64,000 bases of DNA, taken from positions 1 through 64,000 of the forward strand of contig JAHREC010000045.1 of assembly GCA_020081605.1 (NCBI GenBank). Reading direction: 5' to 3'. How positions within the stretch are numbered: position 1 is the stretch's first letter; each line of letters begins with the position of its first letter. The notes beneath the pieces are model-generated. The model made no database searches, was not told the origin of the DNA, and was given only the letters and a program-made list of their open reading frames with translations. Below are positions 22,887 through 35,424 of the stretch, one piece after another. A program made the translations under genes and the position numbers. Source of the stretch: Albifimbria verrucaria (Eukaryota > Ascomycota > Sordariomycetes > Hypocreales > Stachybotryaceae).

Positions 22887-24063
22887 ATCAAGTAGCTAGA
22901 ACCCATTCGAATGCTCTTGTAGCCTTTCTGGACCACAAGAACCATAAGTCGTGCCGGGAGAAGGTCGATGATGAGTTTGCCAATGTATACATTTTGTAGT
23001 CCGTTCCTGTTTCAGTCACTCTCTGGCAGCCCTGTATCGCTCTGCTCGGAGATGCTGACCTACATAGCACATACGCTTTCCAGCTCGCTTTCCAAGAGAA
23101 GCGGGAGGATGAATCGTCCGGGCACCATCATGTACACAAGTCGGCAGCCGAAGAAGCTGCCTGTCTCAAATCCCTGCTAATTCGGAATGGGGAGAATCGC
23201 CCCAGAGTATTGCATTTGTTACCATATTCCTTGGCAGGGCCATGCCTGAATGCAGACTTGCGGGATATTGTGGTAGAAGAAGTTATTGAAAGCCTACGCG
23301 AGGCTACAGATGATTACAACAATCGACAGATTGAGAACATTTTGGGAGTCTATCAATCTCCCGGTTCGGACGAGTTGCTTGTGCCATGAGGCGACATTAT
23401 TTGTCCATGATATGCCGAATACTCGAGTTCACAGCCAGCGCAAAGATGAGTCCTGGAAACACGGAAATGCCCAACCCACGCTCGGCTGAGTTGCATCTGT
23501 CGTCGCGAAGCTCTCCCTCCCATTTACCGCTTTCTAGCACCTCGTCAATTCTCCGAGGATCCAGACTCAGCTCACTGACAGGCGTGACAGCAGCAGCTCC
23601 GCTGTACCTACATACAGTGGTTGAGAACCTTAATGGAGGATACCCCATGACGATGCCGCTGTACATGGCAGTGCTGGCAGTCCTTCGCCGGGACAGCACG
23701 AAATGCGCGGCTCGCCACCTGTGTGGTTACACAGCCCACAGCCGTATATCGCTGACTGGCGGCTTGTGGTTTTGGCGCGTCTTTGTGGGTGCTTTTGCAT
23801 TATCCAAGGCAATGGAGGTTGTACTCGCAGCAGAAGCTACAGCAAAGAACCCCGGTGACAGGGCCAGGATTCAAGTACAGATCGACGAGCTGCAGGATTT
23901 GCAATTCACCTATGACAATCTCATCCGACGTTGGAGTAAGGCCTCCAGGGTCCGGGACTGGCCGGCCGTGCGAAAGGTATTAATGGGCGTGGTATGGCCT
24001 GAATTTAGCTCAAGCGAGGATATAGCGCGAAGCATTTGGGAGAGAGCTGCGAGAGGCTATTAG
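22887..24063 (+). pseudogene. Decayed gene of unknown function
   Basis: One frame is coding from about 22887 to 23389 (VAFLDHKNHKSCREKVDD.., LGDADLHSTYAFQLAFQEK.., LREATDDYNNRQIENILG) with an in-frame TAG at 22997 that looks like CAG changed to TAG. The signal then shifts into the frame ending at 24063 (MPLYMAVLAVLRRDS.., GLWFWRVFVGAFALSKA.., LQFTYDNLIRRWSKASRV.., IWERAARGY). A splice acceptor-like ATTGCAG lies at the left edge near 22863-22869, close to the interstitial telomere, so the 5' part is missing. The C-terminal region is helical with Trp-rich segments. No family recognised. Confidence 0.55.
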
Positions 24064-25036
24064 ATCATGCGGCCTTTTCACATCTTTGTCACGTGGGAAA
24101 GAGAAAATGAAGCCTCATTTGGTAGAGGAGAAATGATATCGGAAACAAACCAAGCAGTGAGACTCGCTTTTGCACACAAGGGGCAGTCTCAAAGTAAGAG
24201 ATGTTATGCCATAGCCTTTCTTCCCGGGCATCACTTTATGTTGGCCATAAGGTCAGACGTCTTTCCACCCATAAAACAAAAATGACGAAAACAAAACTAC
24301 GAGACAGCAAAGAAAACAAACAGTCGAAAAGAAAGCGTACATTGCAAAAGCCAGGGTCCATTCTTTCTCCGCCTTGGACCTCCTCTACAGTCTAGAATTA
24401 GGTCACGGTGTAGGGGTTGAATCTATTCTTGGAAGCACAATAAATTCGATCGGCTCGATTACGTTGCCCAAAGGTTCAAGAGTAAGCGTGCTGACGACAA
24501 CTGACACAACCTGAGAACAAAATACCGGGCTGCCAGGCAGATTATTATCAAGTTTCACATGTTACCAGCTGGTGAAAGAGGCGGACATTCCTCATCAACA
24601 TGATGATCTGATCTGGCGATTTTACGTGCCGCTGTTTTCTCAGAACATGAAGCCTCTCCATGACTGACGTGACGCAATTAACAGCATAGGCCTAGTCAGT
24701 ATGATAGCCGCTGTCAAACAGATGGCTCGGGCCTCGAAAGAAAATGTGGAGAAGAACTCGTTACGTGTTGAGGATTAATAAATGTCGGCAAGTTTTGGTT
24801 TGGTAATTACAATACTGTTGTGGCACAGTTTCTTTCAGGGTCCTGCCGTGAAATGCTGGGAGGACGCGCGTAGTCCCAATAACCGATATTGGGACTTCAG
24901 GCTTGACATCAAGGGACGGCAATCCGTTCCGTGACATTGGGTAAATTTTTAAGTCCATCCTGACTATCCTGACCCTATGACAGAATCTGTTCTCACATCT
25001 GGTAGCCTTCAAGTCTTCAGGTTTTCCCTTGCCAAT
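24064..25036. other. Intergenic region
   Basis: Nearly 1 kb between two pseudogenes. Short frames show no motifs. Nothing else is seen. Confidence 0.4.
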
Positions 25037-26330
25037 ATGAGGTTTCTCTATGCTACCGCAGCCCTTACGATTGGGAGTGTGTATGCCACTTCGTAGACGC
25101 GAGATTTACACCGTGGGGATACACCCGGTGTCCATGGGTCTTATATCCCTTCTAAGTCACCTCGTGACAATATTTTCACTGGCATCTCTGAGGTGGGGAA
25201 GGATGCCATTGAGCTGTTTCTGCTCCGCCAAACCAACGTTATGATGTAAGCGACACATTCTCAATCGTTCAATGCGCAGCATCTATCACTTCCTAAGTCC
25301 TCAGGATGTTTGGTTTTATCACAGCTATCCTTGGCTATTAGCTCCAAACAAATCTGAGTCAATTTCGTACCTTGGTAGTGGAGGCCCGACACCACCCCGA
25401 TATGCTAGAGTGATGGCATCCGATTCCTGCTTTGAGCGAGAGTACATGGTTGGGTGAGTGCAAGAGGCTCTTCTCACCAAATTCAAAGCTGAAATGTCTT
25501 GTCCAGGTCGTTAACTATTGGAAACTCAACCAAGGTGACACTACTTCAGTACGTGAACAATAGCAATGCATCATTGAAATTGGTGATTTCGACGAAAACG
25601 TCGAATCTCCATCGAGGCGCAAGCGTCGTACAAAGAGAGCATCTAATCCAAGAGCTGAGGCTTCAGGCAGCCATGTGGCAAGCAGAAACCGATTGCATCA
25701 ATTTCGCCTCACAGCCCTTACGAAGAGGTCATAGCCTGGAACGGAGAAGAGCTCCTCACGACGATAACGCGCCGCCCATTACCATCCTTCCAGATGCTGC
25801 CAGACATGAGTTTGACCCTGAACAAAATTATGTTTCATGGAGTAGGCAAAATATGAGATTCCTTCACTAAAAGGCAATTAACGTAATTCTAGTGGACTTT
25901 ATCTTTTCGTGAGCATGGGAACCGGCGGAGTCTCGCTGCACGATATTCGTTATAACGGCGAGAGAATAATCTACGAGCTGGCTATGCAAGAGACTCTTGC
26001 TTACTACGCTGGTCCAGATGAAATCCGGACGTATTGATCATACCTGGACATAACAATTGGATTTACCGATTTCAATCTTATCCCTGGATATTCCAAGTTA
26101 TGCAACCTATACGGATGCTTTCTATCTCTCTGAATATCCCAAGGATTGCCCAATGAATCGGCATCATGATGGGAGTTACTACTATACTACGAAGAATATT
26201 GCCTTCCTTATCCTCAGTGTCAGCACTGTGGACAACTATAACTATCAGACCACATACGAGTGTTAACTTGATGGTTCTCCAGGTCCTTATACAGGGATCA
26301 GGATACATCCAGGGCTCTACTAACATCACG
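25037..26330 (+). pseudogene. Copper amine oxidase pseudogene
   Basis: The ATG at 25037 starts a signal peptide (MRFLYATAALTIGSVYATS), ended by an in-frame TAG at 25094. The same frame continues with SPRDNIFTGISEVGKDAIEL. Later pieces in other frames match the family in order: GSGGPTPPRYARVMAS and EYMVG, LTIGNSTKV, VSLHDIRYNGERIIYELAMQ with QETLAYYAG, PSYATYTDAFYLSE, and DGSYYYTTKNIAFLILSVS followed by TVDNYNYQ. The last contains the site where the cofactor tyrosine (topaquinone) forms; the family usually has Asp or Glu after N-Y, here Asn. Intron-like GTAAGC and GTGAGT donors remain. The reading is broken by stops and shifts and stops well short of the C-terminal metal-binding part, so the gene is dead. 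Intact relatives oxidise primary amines to aldehydes, releasing peroxide and ammonia. Confidence 0.8.
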
Positions 26331-26538
26331 CAGGGAAGGACATTATTGGCATCACGCTGTCCTTGAGCTTGACCTCCTGCGTCACAGAGACTGTGTAATT
26401 TGCGGCGGGAAGGGCCGGAACCGAGAAAGACTGGAGTTTGATAACCTCGCCTTGCGCTCCTGCGGTGTTGAACTCCTTGCCCAAGACTCTGGTCGTGCGC
26501 GTTTCGAGCGCCGCCTTCTGTCGGAGTCGTGCGGACAT
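26326..26538 (-). pseudogene. 5' fragment of a gene divergent from the 27.3-kb relic
   Basis: An ATG at 26538 opens a 70-codon frame (MSARLRQKAALETRTTRVLG, then IKLQSFSVPALPAANYTVSV) that runs into the copper amine oxidase relic and stops. From memory the text resembles the N-terminus of a large fungal protein of unknown function that tends to sit next to the family of the following relic, in opposite orientation. The rest of the gene is absent, so this is a truncated remnant. Confidence 0.45.
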
Positions 26539-27293
26539 GTCGACAACAGGGCGAGCTTACATGCACGATGCTATCCTGCCGCTCGATGGCGGGGGATCGG
26601 AAGTCTGTGATCCTATATCGAAGACACTTTAGAAGCAAATGCAAGTCGTGCGCAGGTTCATGTTGAGTGGTTGCCCGGCAGTCCGAGCGCCACCCTGAGG
26701 AACCGTCCCTTGGGTGTGGAACTAGCCTCCTGAAGCATCACTTTCTTTTTTACAACAAGGGTCTGGCTGAGGAACAGAACAATGAACCGATAGTCTGGTT
26801 TTTCAAAAATAGAATGTCACATTAAAAAGCCAGGGTTTGGCAGAAATGCTCTCCATGTACTGGTACATCGACTCGGTGGGAATCATTCCCAGCGACCCCC
26901 TGTCTCAGCCCGCTTGTAGCGTGCGCCAGAATCCAATAAATTGATCTTAGTGGCGTGGGAAATTTCAGGATGTCCATGTTATGATATTACAGATACGTAG
27001 GACGAATTGAGGTAGCAAATGCCCGCCCTGGCAAAATAACGGTGTTAGAGACATGAGCTCCGGTCATATTCGACATTTTACTACCTGACTAGTCCGCACG
27101 GGAAGACGGCGTGTCATGAGCCTTTCTGATGCAGCGGGATAGGACGACAAAAAGCCCTTGGCGAAGACAGCAGTCCTGAGATTGATTACAGCTCGCTCGC
27201 GGAGACAGACAGCCTCTGCTCCATCTTTGCCGTACCGTCCTGACCAGCACTAGCAAAACTTTCAAAGGACAAGAAGCTCGGCGCTAGAAGCGC
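26539..27293. other. Spacer between divergent relics
   Basis: About 750 bp without a supported gene, presumably the former shared promoter region of the two divergent relics. Confidence 0.4.
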
Positions 27294-29819
27294 TTGCTGC
27301 CTTGTCATCATGGCCGCGTCAGTCCTCATGCCCATCGACCTCTCGGTCTTCATGCTGAATTGTGCCGTCGTCGACGACCCTTCAAAGCCGGCGAACTGGT
27401 GTGTAGGTCAGAGGCTACCGCGAGCTACACGGTGTTCGGATGGGTCAATGACAAAGAGCTCGATGTCTTCGCTGATGAAACCATAACTCATGCTGAACTG
27501 CTGAAGAAGCTAAAGCTCCAGCTCATCGATGAGAAGGTTGGAAGTGATACAGAAGCATGGCTCAGCGACAACGCGGCATTTCGAACCGTGTGCCATTATT
27601 CCATCTACGACGTTCGGTGAAGTGCTGACCACGCGCCGCAAAACATGGGGCATCGCCTCGCGCAGAATCTACAGAGTCGCCTTCCGGTGTCTGTGGGCAG
27701 CACGCACCTTGACTCTTTCCGGGCATTGAGCAGAAGGGATCCGAGTATCTCTCACTGGGCGCTCTGCAGGAACAGGCCGAGACGGCGGATCCTCAGAAGT
27801 CGGACGCAGTTGATATCTTGAGTGACACTGTCTACGAGATCGAGACATACACGCGAGATACGATTAACAAAGCAACGAGCGAGATCGCAAAGCGCGATCG
27901 AGCTCTTCTCCAGGCCTTTGCGCGGTCCACGCCGGGCGTCATGTGGAGGCTGACAGACTTGAACGCTCAGACTGCAGAAACCGGAAACGAGAACGGGGAA
28001 AGTCATCCCTGTTACCCACCGGTACGCAGCAGCTCTCACTGATTCGATTGAGGGTTCTCCAGGCTTTCAGAGACGCTTGTGCATAGGAGCTCAAACAATT
28101 ACAATGGGATCTCTTTGCGCAATGGTGCAAGCTCAAAACTAGCGAGAAACACATGTCTGGTGAGCAGGTGCAGGATTCCCGTGTCCTGCTATCTGGGACT
28201 GTGATAGACCGACTCGTTGCACACGACATGGAACAGCTCAAGGCTTTACTTGCGAAGCTTCACTCGATCCTCGACCCCAAGAAGTGAAGAAGGTGTTTCC
28301 CGAGGTGCAGAAAACGCCCGACGAGTCATTCTTCCAGCGAAAAGAGCCAACGGTGACGGTTCCAGACTGTAAGCCCATGTGGGCGAGCTCCGCACCAGGT
28401 CCCCTCGGCGTACGACTTTCATCTCAGGTCATGAAGCTTGCTGGGAGCGCTCAAGATCCCCAGGTGCCCTTCGACCCCAAGGACGAGCAGAAGCTGAACG
28501 GTTGCGTCGCCAGAGCCATTGACCTCCTGGATCCCAAACCAGACGGGAGCCTTTACATGACGATCAGCGCACTAACACGCGAGTGGTATCTGCTCCGGAA
28601 CGACACCGTCGAGCCTGGTAAAGACATCCCCGCCCCTTTGTCTATCCACCACAGAACGGGAGGTCAAAGTGGGACGGCAAGCGAGCAGGCGCGGACGTCT
28701 AGAACGGCACCCAGACCTTTAATGCGGTGTTCGCCGAGTGGGAGGCCACATATTTCCACATTCCCTACGGAAGTGGTCGCTGCGTCCGTCCGACGCCGAC
28801 GGCGCCCGCTGGGATCTGAATGAGTACATCGGCAGGGGATACGCCGGTGATGCCAGGACGGTGAGCGGCCGAGACTTGGTTCTGCCCCAAATGGGAGCCG
28901 ATTTTCACGCAATTGCGAATTCGTGTGCCGACTCGCTGGACCCCGTGGACAATCACACCATCGCGGTCTATACTTTGCCATTCCTCTCATTCGCGTTGAC
29001 GGGAGTCCGCGATCATCTCACGACCCGGTTTCCTGGAGGAACGCACCTCATGCCGAATGTTGTGCTCTCCGGTGTGTCTTCTTCCACGGTGGCGCAACAC
29101 GGTGGCCCAGCCTGCATTCACTCAGAACGAGGTCGTGCAAATCGAAACTCAGACGCAGGAACCGTCAATGCTGATTCTCCTGCTGCTGCTCTTGGACACC
29201 CCGCACGTCCCCATTCAAGCCGGTACTACACGGCCAGATGGTGCTGACGAAGCTCAACATCGTAGACGAGTTCGGACAAATAGTTTCCGCCGTGGATTTC
29301 GACAAGCCGCCGACCGGAGACATTCTCAGCCGGGCCATCTATCCGTACGTGAGCGACGGGCTCGCCTGCAGCACGCTGGTCAACCCGCACGGGGATGCCA
29401 CCAGGATAGCCACTCGGCGGGAGGGCCGGGACAAACATCCCCGTGCAGTGGCAGCCGTTCGAGGAACCCCGGACGTCAGCTCCATCACCATCGCTAATGT
29501 CGATACGAGACGTCTCCACGAGCTTATAGAGACCTTTCGCGCCGAGCCGACGTATCTGCAAGAGTTCATCCACATGATCGGCGCGTCGCTCATCGCCTCG
29601 CCGGACGCTGGCCCCGTCGTACTCGGAGAGCCCGGCGTCGGTGACGGGACGGTGCTTTGCCCTGGTCGACTTTGGCATTTCTCTGGAGCTGGCGCAGCGA
29701 CCCAAAAGAACGAGTCGACCATCAACGGCGCACAGCCGGAGCTCGCCCTGGAGGACTACGAGTTTCCGTGCGTGTTCGGAGACGAGGATCACCGCTATGA
29801 CGGGCTGGTTGGGTACTAG
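27294..29819 (+). pseudogene. Relic of a very large protein gene (unknown function)
   Basis: Coding pieces in all three frames follow each other in one order. They are VLMPIDLSVFMLNCAVVDDP (near 27315), FGWVNDKELDVFADETIT, LKQLQWDLFAQWCKLK (near 28095), SFFQRKEPTVTV, FNAVFAEWEATYFHIPY (near 28715), MVLTKLNIVDEFGQIVSAVD (29238) and ALVDFGISLELAQRP (near 29655). These match, from memory, conserved blocks of a family of fungal proteins of well over 1,200 residues with no assigned function. Large stretches between blocks are missing, so the gene has shrunk by deletion as well as frameshift. GC content is normal, unlike the RIP-degraded blocks nearby. Confident that it is a relic of one gene; unsure of the family's role. 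Confidence 0.6.
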
Positions 29820-29840
29820 ATTTATAGCAATGGCAGAGAC

Positions 29841-31802
29841 TTAACGCAATACATAGTTATTAATCTTAACGCCTCTTTTCCTGAGGTTGTCCAGCGTAAG
29901 CCTCGGGTCGAAATTTGTCCATCGGTCTTCTTTAGCAATATACCAAAACGGAGTGCCGTCTTTTCTCCAACGAAGTTCCCAGTCCTCAGGGATCGGAATC
30001 TTATCCAGCCGCGGGTCTAAATGCTGCCGCTTCCCGTCCGGACTTTCAAAGAGTGGATTCCCAACACGCTTTACATACTGCAGGCGCCATCCTTTGGGCA
30101 TCTCGCCGAGGATTGCTTCGCTGGATAGGAGAGCTGGGTGGGTACATGGGCCCTTGAGCTTGTATTCGCAATTTTCTATCGGATGGATGACCATGGGGAG
30201 ATGGCTGCCTAGAAAGACGACCACGACATCACCTTGGCGGCAGGTGCGTGGTCCCAGCATAATGTAGCCCATTTTCGTCAGGTATATCGAGCGATGATGC
30301 ATATAAAAAGTAAGATATGTCAGTTGCGCGCCGAGTGTATCACTGTTGGATCTGATCCGTTCTGCTAGTTGATCTCGCGTCTTATGTATGTACGGAGGAT
30401 GCATAAAGTAGTCGTTCATATGCAACATGAGACAAAATTGCTGGACCTTTTCCAAAGCCCAGGCTTCTGGATCGGGACCCAGGAACTGACGTGCTGCTTT
30501 TAACACAGTCGCCTCAAGCCATGCTTGCGAATGCTGGCCTCTGTGCGACTCAATCACCTCTACAATGTAGTCGCAGCGAACCCCTGAAGCAGGAGCTGCT
30601 CCTTGGTGAATGCATGCGCCTTCTCGGCCGAACAAAGGGCGGCGCGCCCGTAGGTTATGGGCCGCAGGTGCTGTATCTGCTCCAAGTCCGGGATCCACGT
30701 CGGCTCCGACGCCGAGTCACACAGCGACAATACTTTCAAGTCTTGAGAGTACGTCGAGGCTCGAACCAAGGCATCACGATGAACGTCTTTGACGTTTTTC
30801 TATAATCGACAACGATTTCGCTGGTAAACCCGCCTTTTGCGAGACCCAGCAGGGCATACACCCGATCTCTAGGCTCTGTGACCTCGCATGCGTGGGTAAA
30901 GGCCATGAGGGAGAACCAATCCCTTGAATGCCGCAGGAAAGAAAAGGTGCGCACGTTGTAGAATTCAATCGTCGTATGGATATCGACCTTGCCGGCCAAG
31001 GCCTCCCTCTTTGGGCAATTAGCTCGATTGCACCAATAAAGTGCAGCCACGGCATGCCATCGTCGCCGACTAGAAGAATAGTTTCTTTACCTGCCAACAG
31101 AACCTCTTGGCGCACCCATAGCCGACGGAACCAGCTTCGCGATATCAAGGACACAACAGCCTGCCACTGTTGGTCAGAAAAGGGTAGTGGCTTGGACCAA
31201 TCATAGACGCCGTCTCGGTACCCACGTATGATGAAGTCCATCTTGTCTCGTTTCAATGCTATCCTGTTGGCCAAGGTGCTCTCCTCTTCTCTGGTAAAAT
31301 CTATGCAGTCGGCAAGCTCTTGCAGCGTGTGGATGGCGATTTGGCTGTATTTATCTGCAGGACCGAGCCAGGCGATGACGCGTTGGGCGTATTTGTAGAT
31401 ATCGCACATGCGCTGGACCTGCGCGGCGCGCTCATCGAGGTCTTGCTGGTTAATGCATATTGAGTCAGCCCAGAGGATTCGGTTGTTGGTCTCGTGCCGG
31501 AGTTGTCGTAAAGCAGAGGCCAGATTGCGGCCAACAGCGAGCAACCCGGATGACTTTTTCTCGCAAATGCACGATCTTTGGTGCCCAACCAATTGTGGGT
31601 GCCGGAGCTCTATGTAGTCCTTGTTCGACTGGTCGCCCCAGGTGTATGACATGGCATCGTATCTGGTAACATGTTTACCAGGAACATGCTGAACAGCAAC
31701 AAGCGCACCCGAGAGTGCGTCTCCCTCTTTGCCTGCATCGAGAACCAACACCCTAATCTCTGTCGTCTGTAAAGCTGTATATTGGAAGTCGGCGGTGGCC
31801 AT
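29841..31802 (-). CDS. HET-domain protein with C-terminal WW-like repeats (frameshifted)
   Basis: The ATG at 31802 starts MATADFQYTALQTTEIRVL. The HET domain follows with RYDAMSYTWGDQ, NRILWADSICINQQDLDERA and RVIAWLGPADKYSQ. HET proteins act in heterokaryon incompatibility, triggering cell death on contact with a different allele or partner. The coding signal then shifts frame three times in the same direction (near 31012, 30760 and 30560). It passes through VTEPRDRVYALLGLA and SEPTWIPDLEQ, both typical of the family, to an intact 200-codon C-terminus. That end has GYIMLGPRTCRQGDVVVVFL and two WW-like units, MPKGWRLQYVKR..LDPRLD and PEDWELRWRKDG..NFDPRL. Total about 650 residues. Same-direction single-base shifts beside intact motifs favour assembly errors, but a dead gene is possible; HET genes often decay. 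Confidence 0.75.
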
Positions 31803-33345
31803 CAGGGCAGCACGCGCGACGTGTTGAAATGCGAGTGGGAAAATTACTGTTGTTTTCGGGTTTTGTCGCGGTTGAGGACTAATTACGAATAGGTAATTAG
31901 CGCCGCCTGTCCCTTGACCGGGTTCCTTGTTCCCTGCCTCTCTGCAGGATTTGGGAGTTCCTTTAGTCAACTAAAATGTGCTACATACATTTCGGTTTGT
32001 TTTAGTCATCTGAGCTGCCCTACCCTGCGTCTAACATAATCGGCGTGCGGCAGATAATAATGGTAGAGTCTCGGGCTACCTCGGCGACCTATTAGGGTGA
32101 TTAGGTAGCTAGTTGAGTGGCTAACAATGATCCTTCTAGTCTGAAAATAAGTGAAAACACGACTTTGAAGGCTAGGGGTGGTGGACTTGGGATCCGTCTC
32201 GGTACTGCGACCAAGCTGCATTATCTAACTCCATTTTGAAACTAAAAGAACCCATTCAAGGATAATGGTGCGCACACCTCGTGACACTACAAAGTCTTGC
32301 AATGGGTTGCATCAGTTCCTAGCCCAGTCAGAGCGTAGGATCCGCAGAATGTCATGTAATCTTGGCTTCCTAACGCGGCCGGCATGTTGAGCCTCTAGAG
32401 AGCACGCTGTCTCGCTCAATTAAATGGGAAGCCAGAGCATTGCCGTCACAATGGCGGGGCAGCATGTAAATAGCAGCGATCGAGACTTGCGCCAAATTGC
32501 TCATCTTGTGGGGATTTTCAAGTCCTCGCAGCAAGCCAAGAAGTCCCGTATTATGGTATAGGCTTATCGTCCGCTGGTAAATCCTATTCTGCTGTGCTTT
32601 TGGACACGGCAGTCCAGACCGTAATAAACCCCGAATTTCGGAACACAAAATACAACAGTCAATGATGAGATTTTGGTTGACGGCGGCAACTTCATTTCTT
32701 TCTTTATGAGGCGGGAGCCTGAGTCCGAACGTACATTTATCCATCCGCGAACTAATCATATCAGAGTCTCCTAATCACATGCAACAGTTTCCTCTGATTG
32801 CGAACTGATGGATCAGGCACGGCTGGATCTGTGTAGGAGCCTTCAGAAGAAATTGCAAACCCGTCTGTGGATCTCTCGCTGATATTTTTGACTCACAACT
32901 CTGTGAAATGCTGGCAGCGTGTCGACCACCCATTGTTCATGACTAAATAGATCTCCCATTATGTCAATGTATTGGTTCAAGCACTTCACTGGCATGATGT
33001 AAGTTCCAAGAATCCTTTTACCTCATTAAATGTCGACTCCGCGTAACATTTGGCGCTCAACGGCTGGCATGTTCACGATCCGCAGTTGATAGAGCTTCTG
33101 AAGAAAACAATGAATGAGGAACTGTGCCATGTATCGAATCACATCAGTCATGCATTATTAAAATTGTAGCACTAAAGCTATAATCCCCAAACACCGAGCT
33201 CAGGCAATCTTGTGCAGCACCACAACGTGAATTGGTTCAGACATGATACATACATCTGTGGGCGACGAAGCTTTCCATCACTTTTATAGTCCTTGGGCTT
33301 GGTAAGTGCCGACTGCGTGGTATTGAAGAAATGGCTAATCGACTG
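31803..33345. other. Intergenic region with one unrecognised open frame
   Basis: A 129-codon minus-strand frame at 32370-32759 (containing HNTGLLGLLRGLENPHKMSN and AAIYMLPRHCDGNALASHL) looks compositionally protein-like and may be the end of a decayed gene; I cannot place it in a family. At 33318-33355 a 38-bp stretch resembles 38166-38203. Otherwise nothing is seen. Confidence 0.4.
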
Positions 33346-34740
33346 CTCGGCGAGTGTATAATATTATATATTATTAATTCTTAATTTCCTTAATTATATT
33401 TATTACCTTCTTAGTTATTATATAGACTATGTTTTAAATACTCTTAAATATCTTATTTATAAAGCTAGCTATATTTATAATTTATATATTATTTATATTT
33501 TGAATATGTAATATATTATTAAATTTTTAAGTTTAAATTAAAATATTATTAATATTACGACCCCAGCTAACACCATGACTAAGACAACGGGATAACAATG
33601 GGCCGATCCGGTTATCAGGGACCCTACAACAGGACCGACGCTGAAGACCCGCCAGCACTTACCGGAACAACCACCAACAGGAGATAAGTAGCGCCAGAAG
33701 GGTTTATTATTATCCATAGAAGATTAATGGAAAAAGACAGCCCCAAGTATATTCAATATAAGGCTAGACAACTAGAATAGTACTACAAAAGAAGAAAGGG
33801 AGCTACATACCAGAAGATAAAGCTAATACTCCCAGAGGATAACCAAGGCTAGCCTATAGTATACCAACCCCAACAGTAGGCCAGCACAAGATATACTAAC
33901 CCAGCTTATAGGCTAGTAAGGGGATAGGCCAGGATACAAGACAGGCCAATATATAAAGTATACTAGCCTCTCAGGAGGGTAGTATAAAATATAGGATAGT
34001 ATAGGGTAACTGAAAATAAATTATTAGGATTAGAATAATCTATATAGAGTAACGGCTACTATGGATTATTAGGCTATTATGCAGTAATAACCTATATAGC
34101 TTACCCGCTCACCATAAGTAAGTGAGCAATAACGATCACTTGTTCACTGTGAGCAAATGAACCTCTTAGTATATAGATAGGAGTCTCTCCTGCTATTAGA
34201 AGTAAAGGCTACTAGCTATTAATAATATATAGTCACCGAGCTACCCTTAACCTAAGTTCCTAAAAGTAACTTACCCGACTAGTGATAACTATATAACCAT
34301 TGCTTCAGAACGATAGTAAGCTCTATTACTTATCTAAGGACAATAACCTAACCTTACCTACCCTACACCTCTTACGAAGGTATAGAATAACCCGGATTAT
34401 TACAATTAAACTTTAATTATATAATAGAAATCTATATATTATACTTATCTTTCTTATTTATATTTATCTTTTCTATTTAATTAATTATATTTATTTTATT
34501 AATCCTTAAAATTAATATAATTATTTATTTTAATTTAATAATTCTTAAAATTATTATTCTTATAATTATAATAATATATATAAAATAAGAATAAATATAA
34601 GTTTTTATATTATTATATAATAAAATATTACTTAAATTATTAATTAAATATAATTATAGAAAAGAATAAAATACTATATAGATAATAATCTACTTTTAAT
34701 TAAGAATAAATATTATAATTATTAGTTTAGTCTATAAATA
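33346..34740. mobile_element. Retroelement remnant flanked by AT-rich sequence
   Basis: AT-rich flanks (33360-33555 and 34410-34735) enclose about 850 bp of moderately GC sequence (33560-34405) without an intact frame. Its right part (34150-34405: GGAGTCTCTCCTGC.., GCTATTAATAATATATAGT.., GGTATAGAATAACCCGGATT) matches degraded segments at 20580-20850 (inverted), 21640-21890 and 22290-22560. It is thus the best-preserved copy of the repeat that makes up the 19-22.8 kb block. No transposase, reverse transcriptase or clear LTR ends could be read; a retroelement is inferred from repetition and RIP. Confidence 0.55.
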
Positions 34741-35424
34741 CTAAAACCGATGTGCCTACCCTATACTTTAGTATAGCAGATCGTTACATACTGCGCCGAG
34801 TTCTCTATTCAAGGAGTTCATTATAAGCGTAAGACACGGCAGGGATAACCTGTGCTGCATAGGGTCGAGACCCGAGCCTGCAGCTAATTCTTTGCCTTTC
34901 TGTTATACTCTCCTCCACCCGTCTAGGCCCACGGGATAGTTTCTGACTCAGTCTGGAATCTTGTGGACGCATGAGGCAGTGATAAATAATGTCTTGCGCT
35001 TCAGCTGGGACAGCCACATTCCATTCTATAATCTATCCCTGCTAAGTCGAGACTGGCCGACCTTGCCACCGCTCTCGAGGATTAGTCATGCCATGATCCA
35101 ATTCTGCATTCATATTTCTCAAATAGGCCTCGGTTATTAGTCCGGAGAGGCCGAAAAGTCTCATCGCCCTGGAGTGGTGTGTCTTGGGTCAAAAGAAGTA
35201 CATACGGAATCGCCGGTAGAAATCATATTCTCGGCCTTACGTCTTAGAATTCCATGCGATTTGCATAGTTTTCACATGATATATCTTGATCATGAACTGC
35301 TCTTGCGAGAGTTTTATGAGACTTTAATGCACTGGCGTGTATAGTTGGGGTTTTCTCTTTCTGCGACCCATTCATCTCTTACAACTTAGATCTATATTGT
35401 TGACTACCAGATTCTCCGGCAACC
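34741..35424. other. Promoter-side region of the lectin gene
   Basis: Normal-composition sequence with no supported gene; a 70-codon minus-strand frame at 34805-35017 has no motif. The right part should contain the promoter of the lectin gene at 35425. Confidence 0.4.

Noticed and set aside
28664..29792. Minus-strand frames of 108-188 codons
   Set aside because: They are antisense to the plus-strand large-gene relic; only the plus strand shows ordered family-like blocks.
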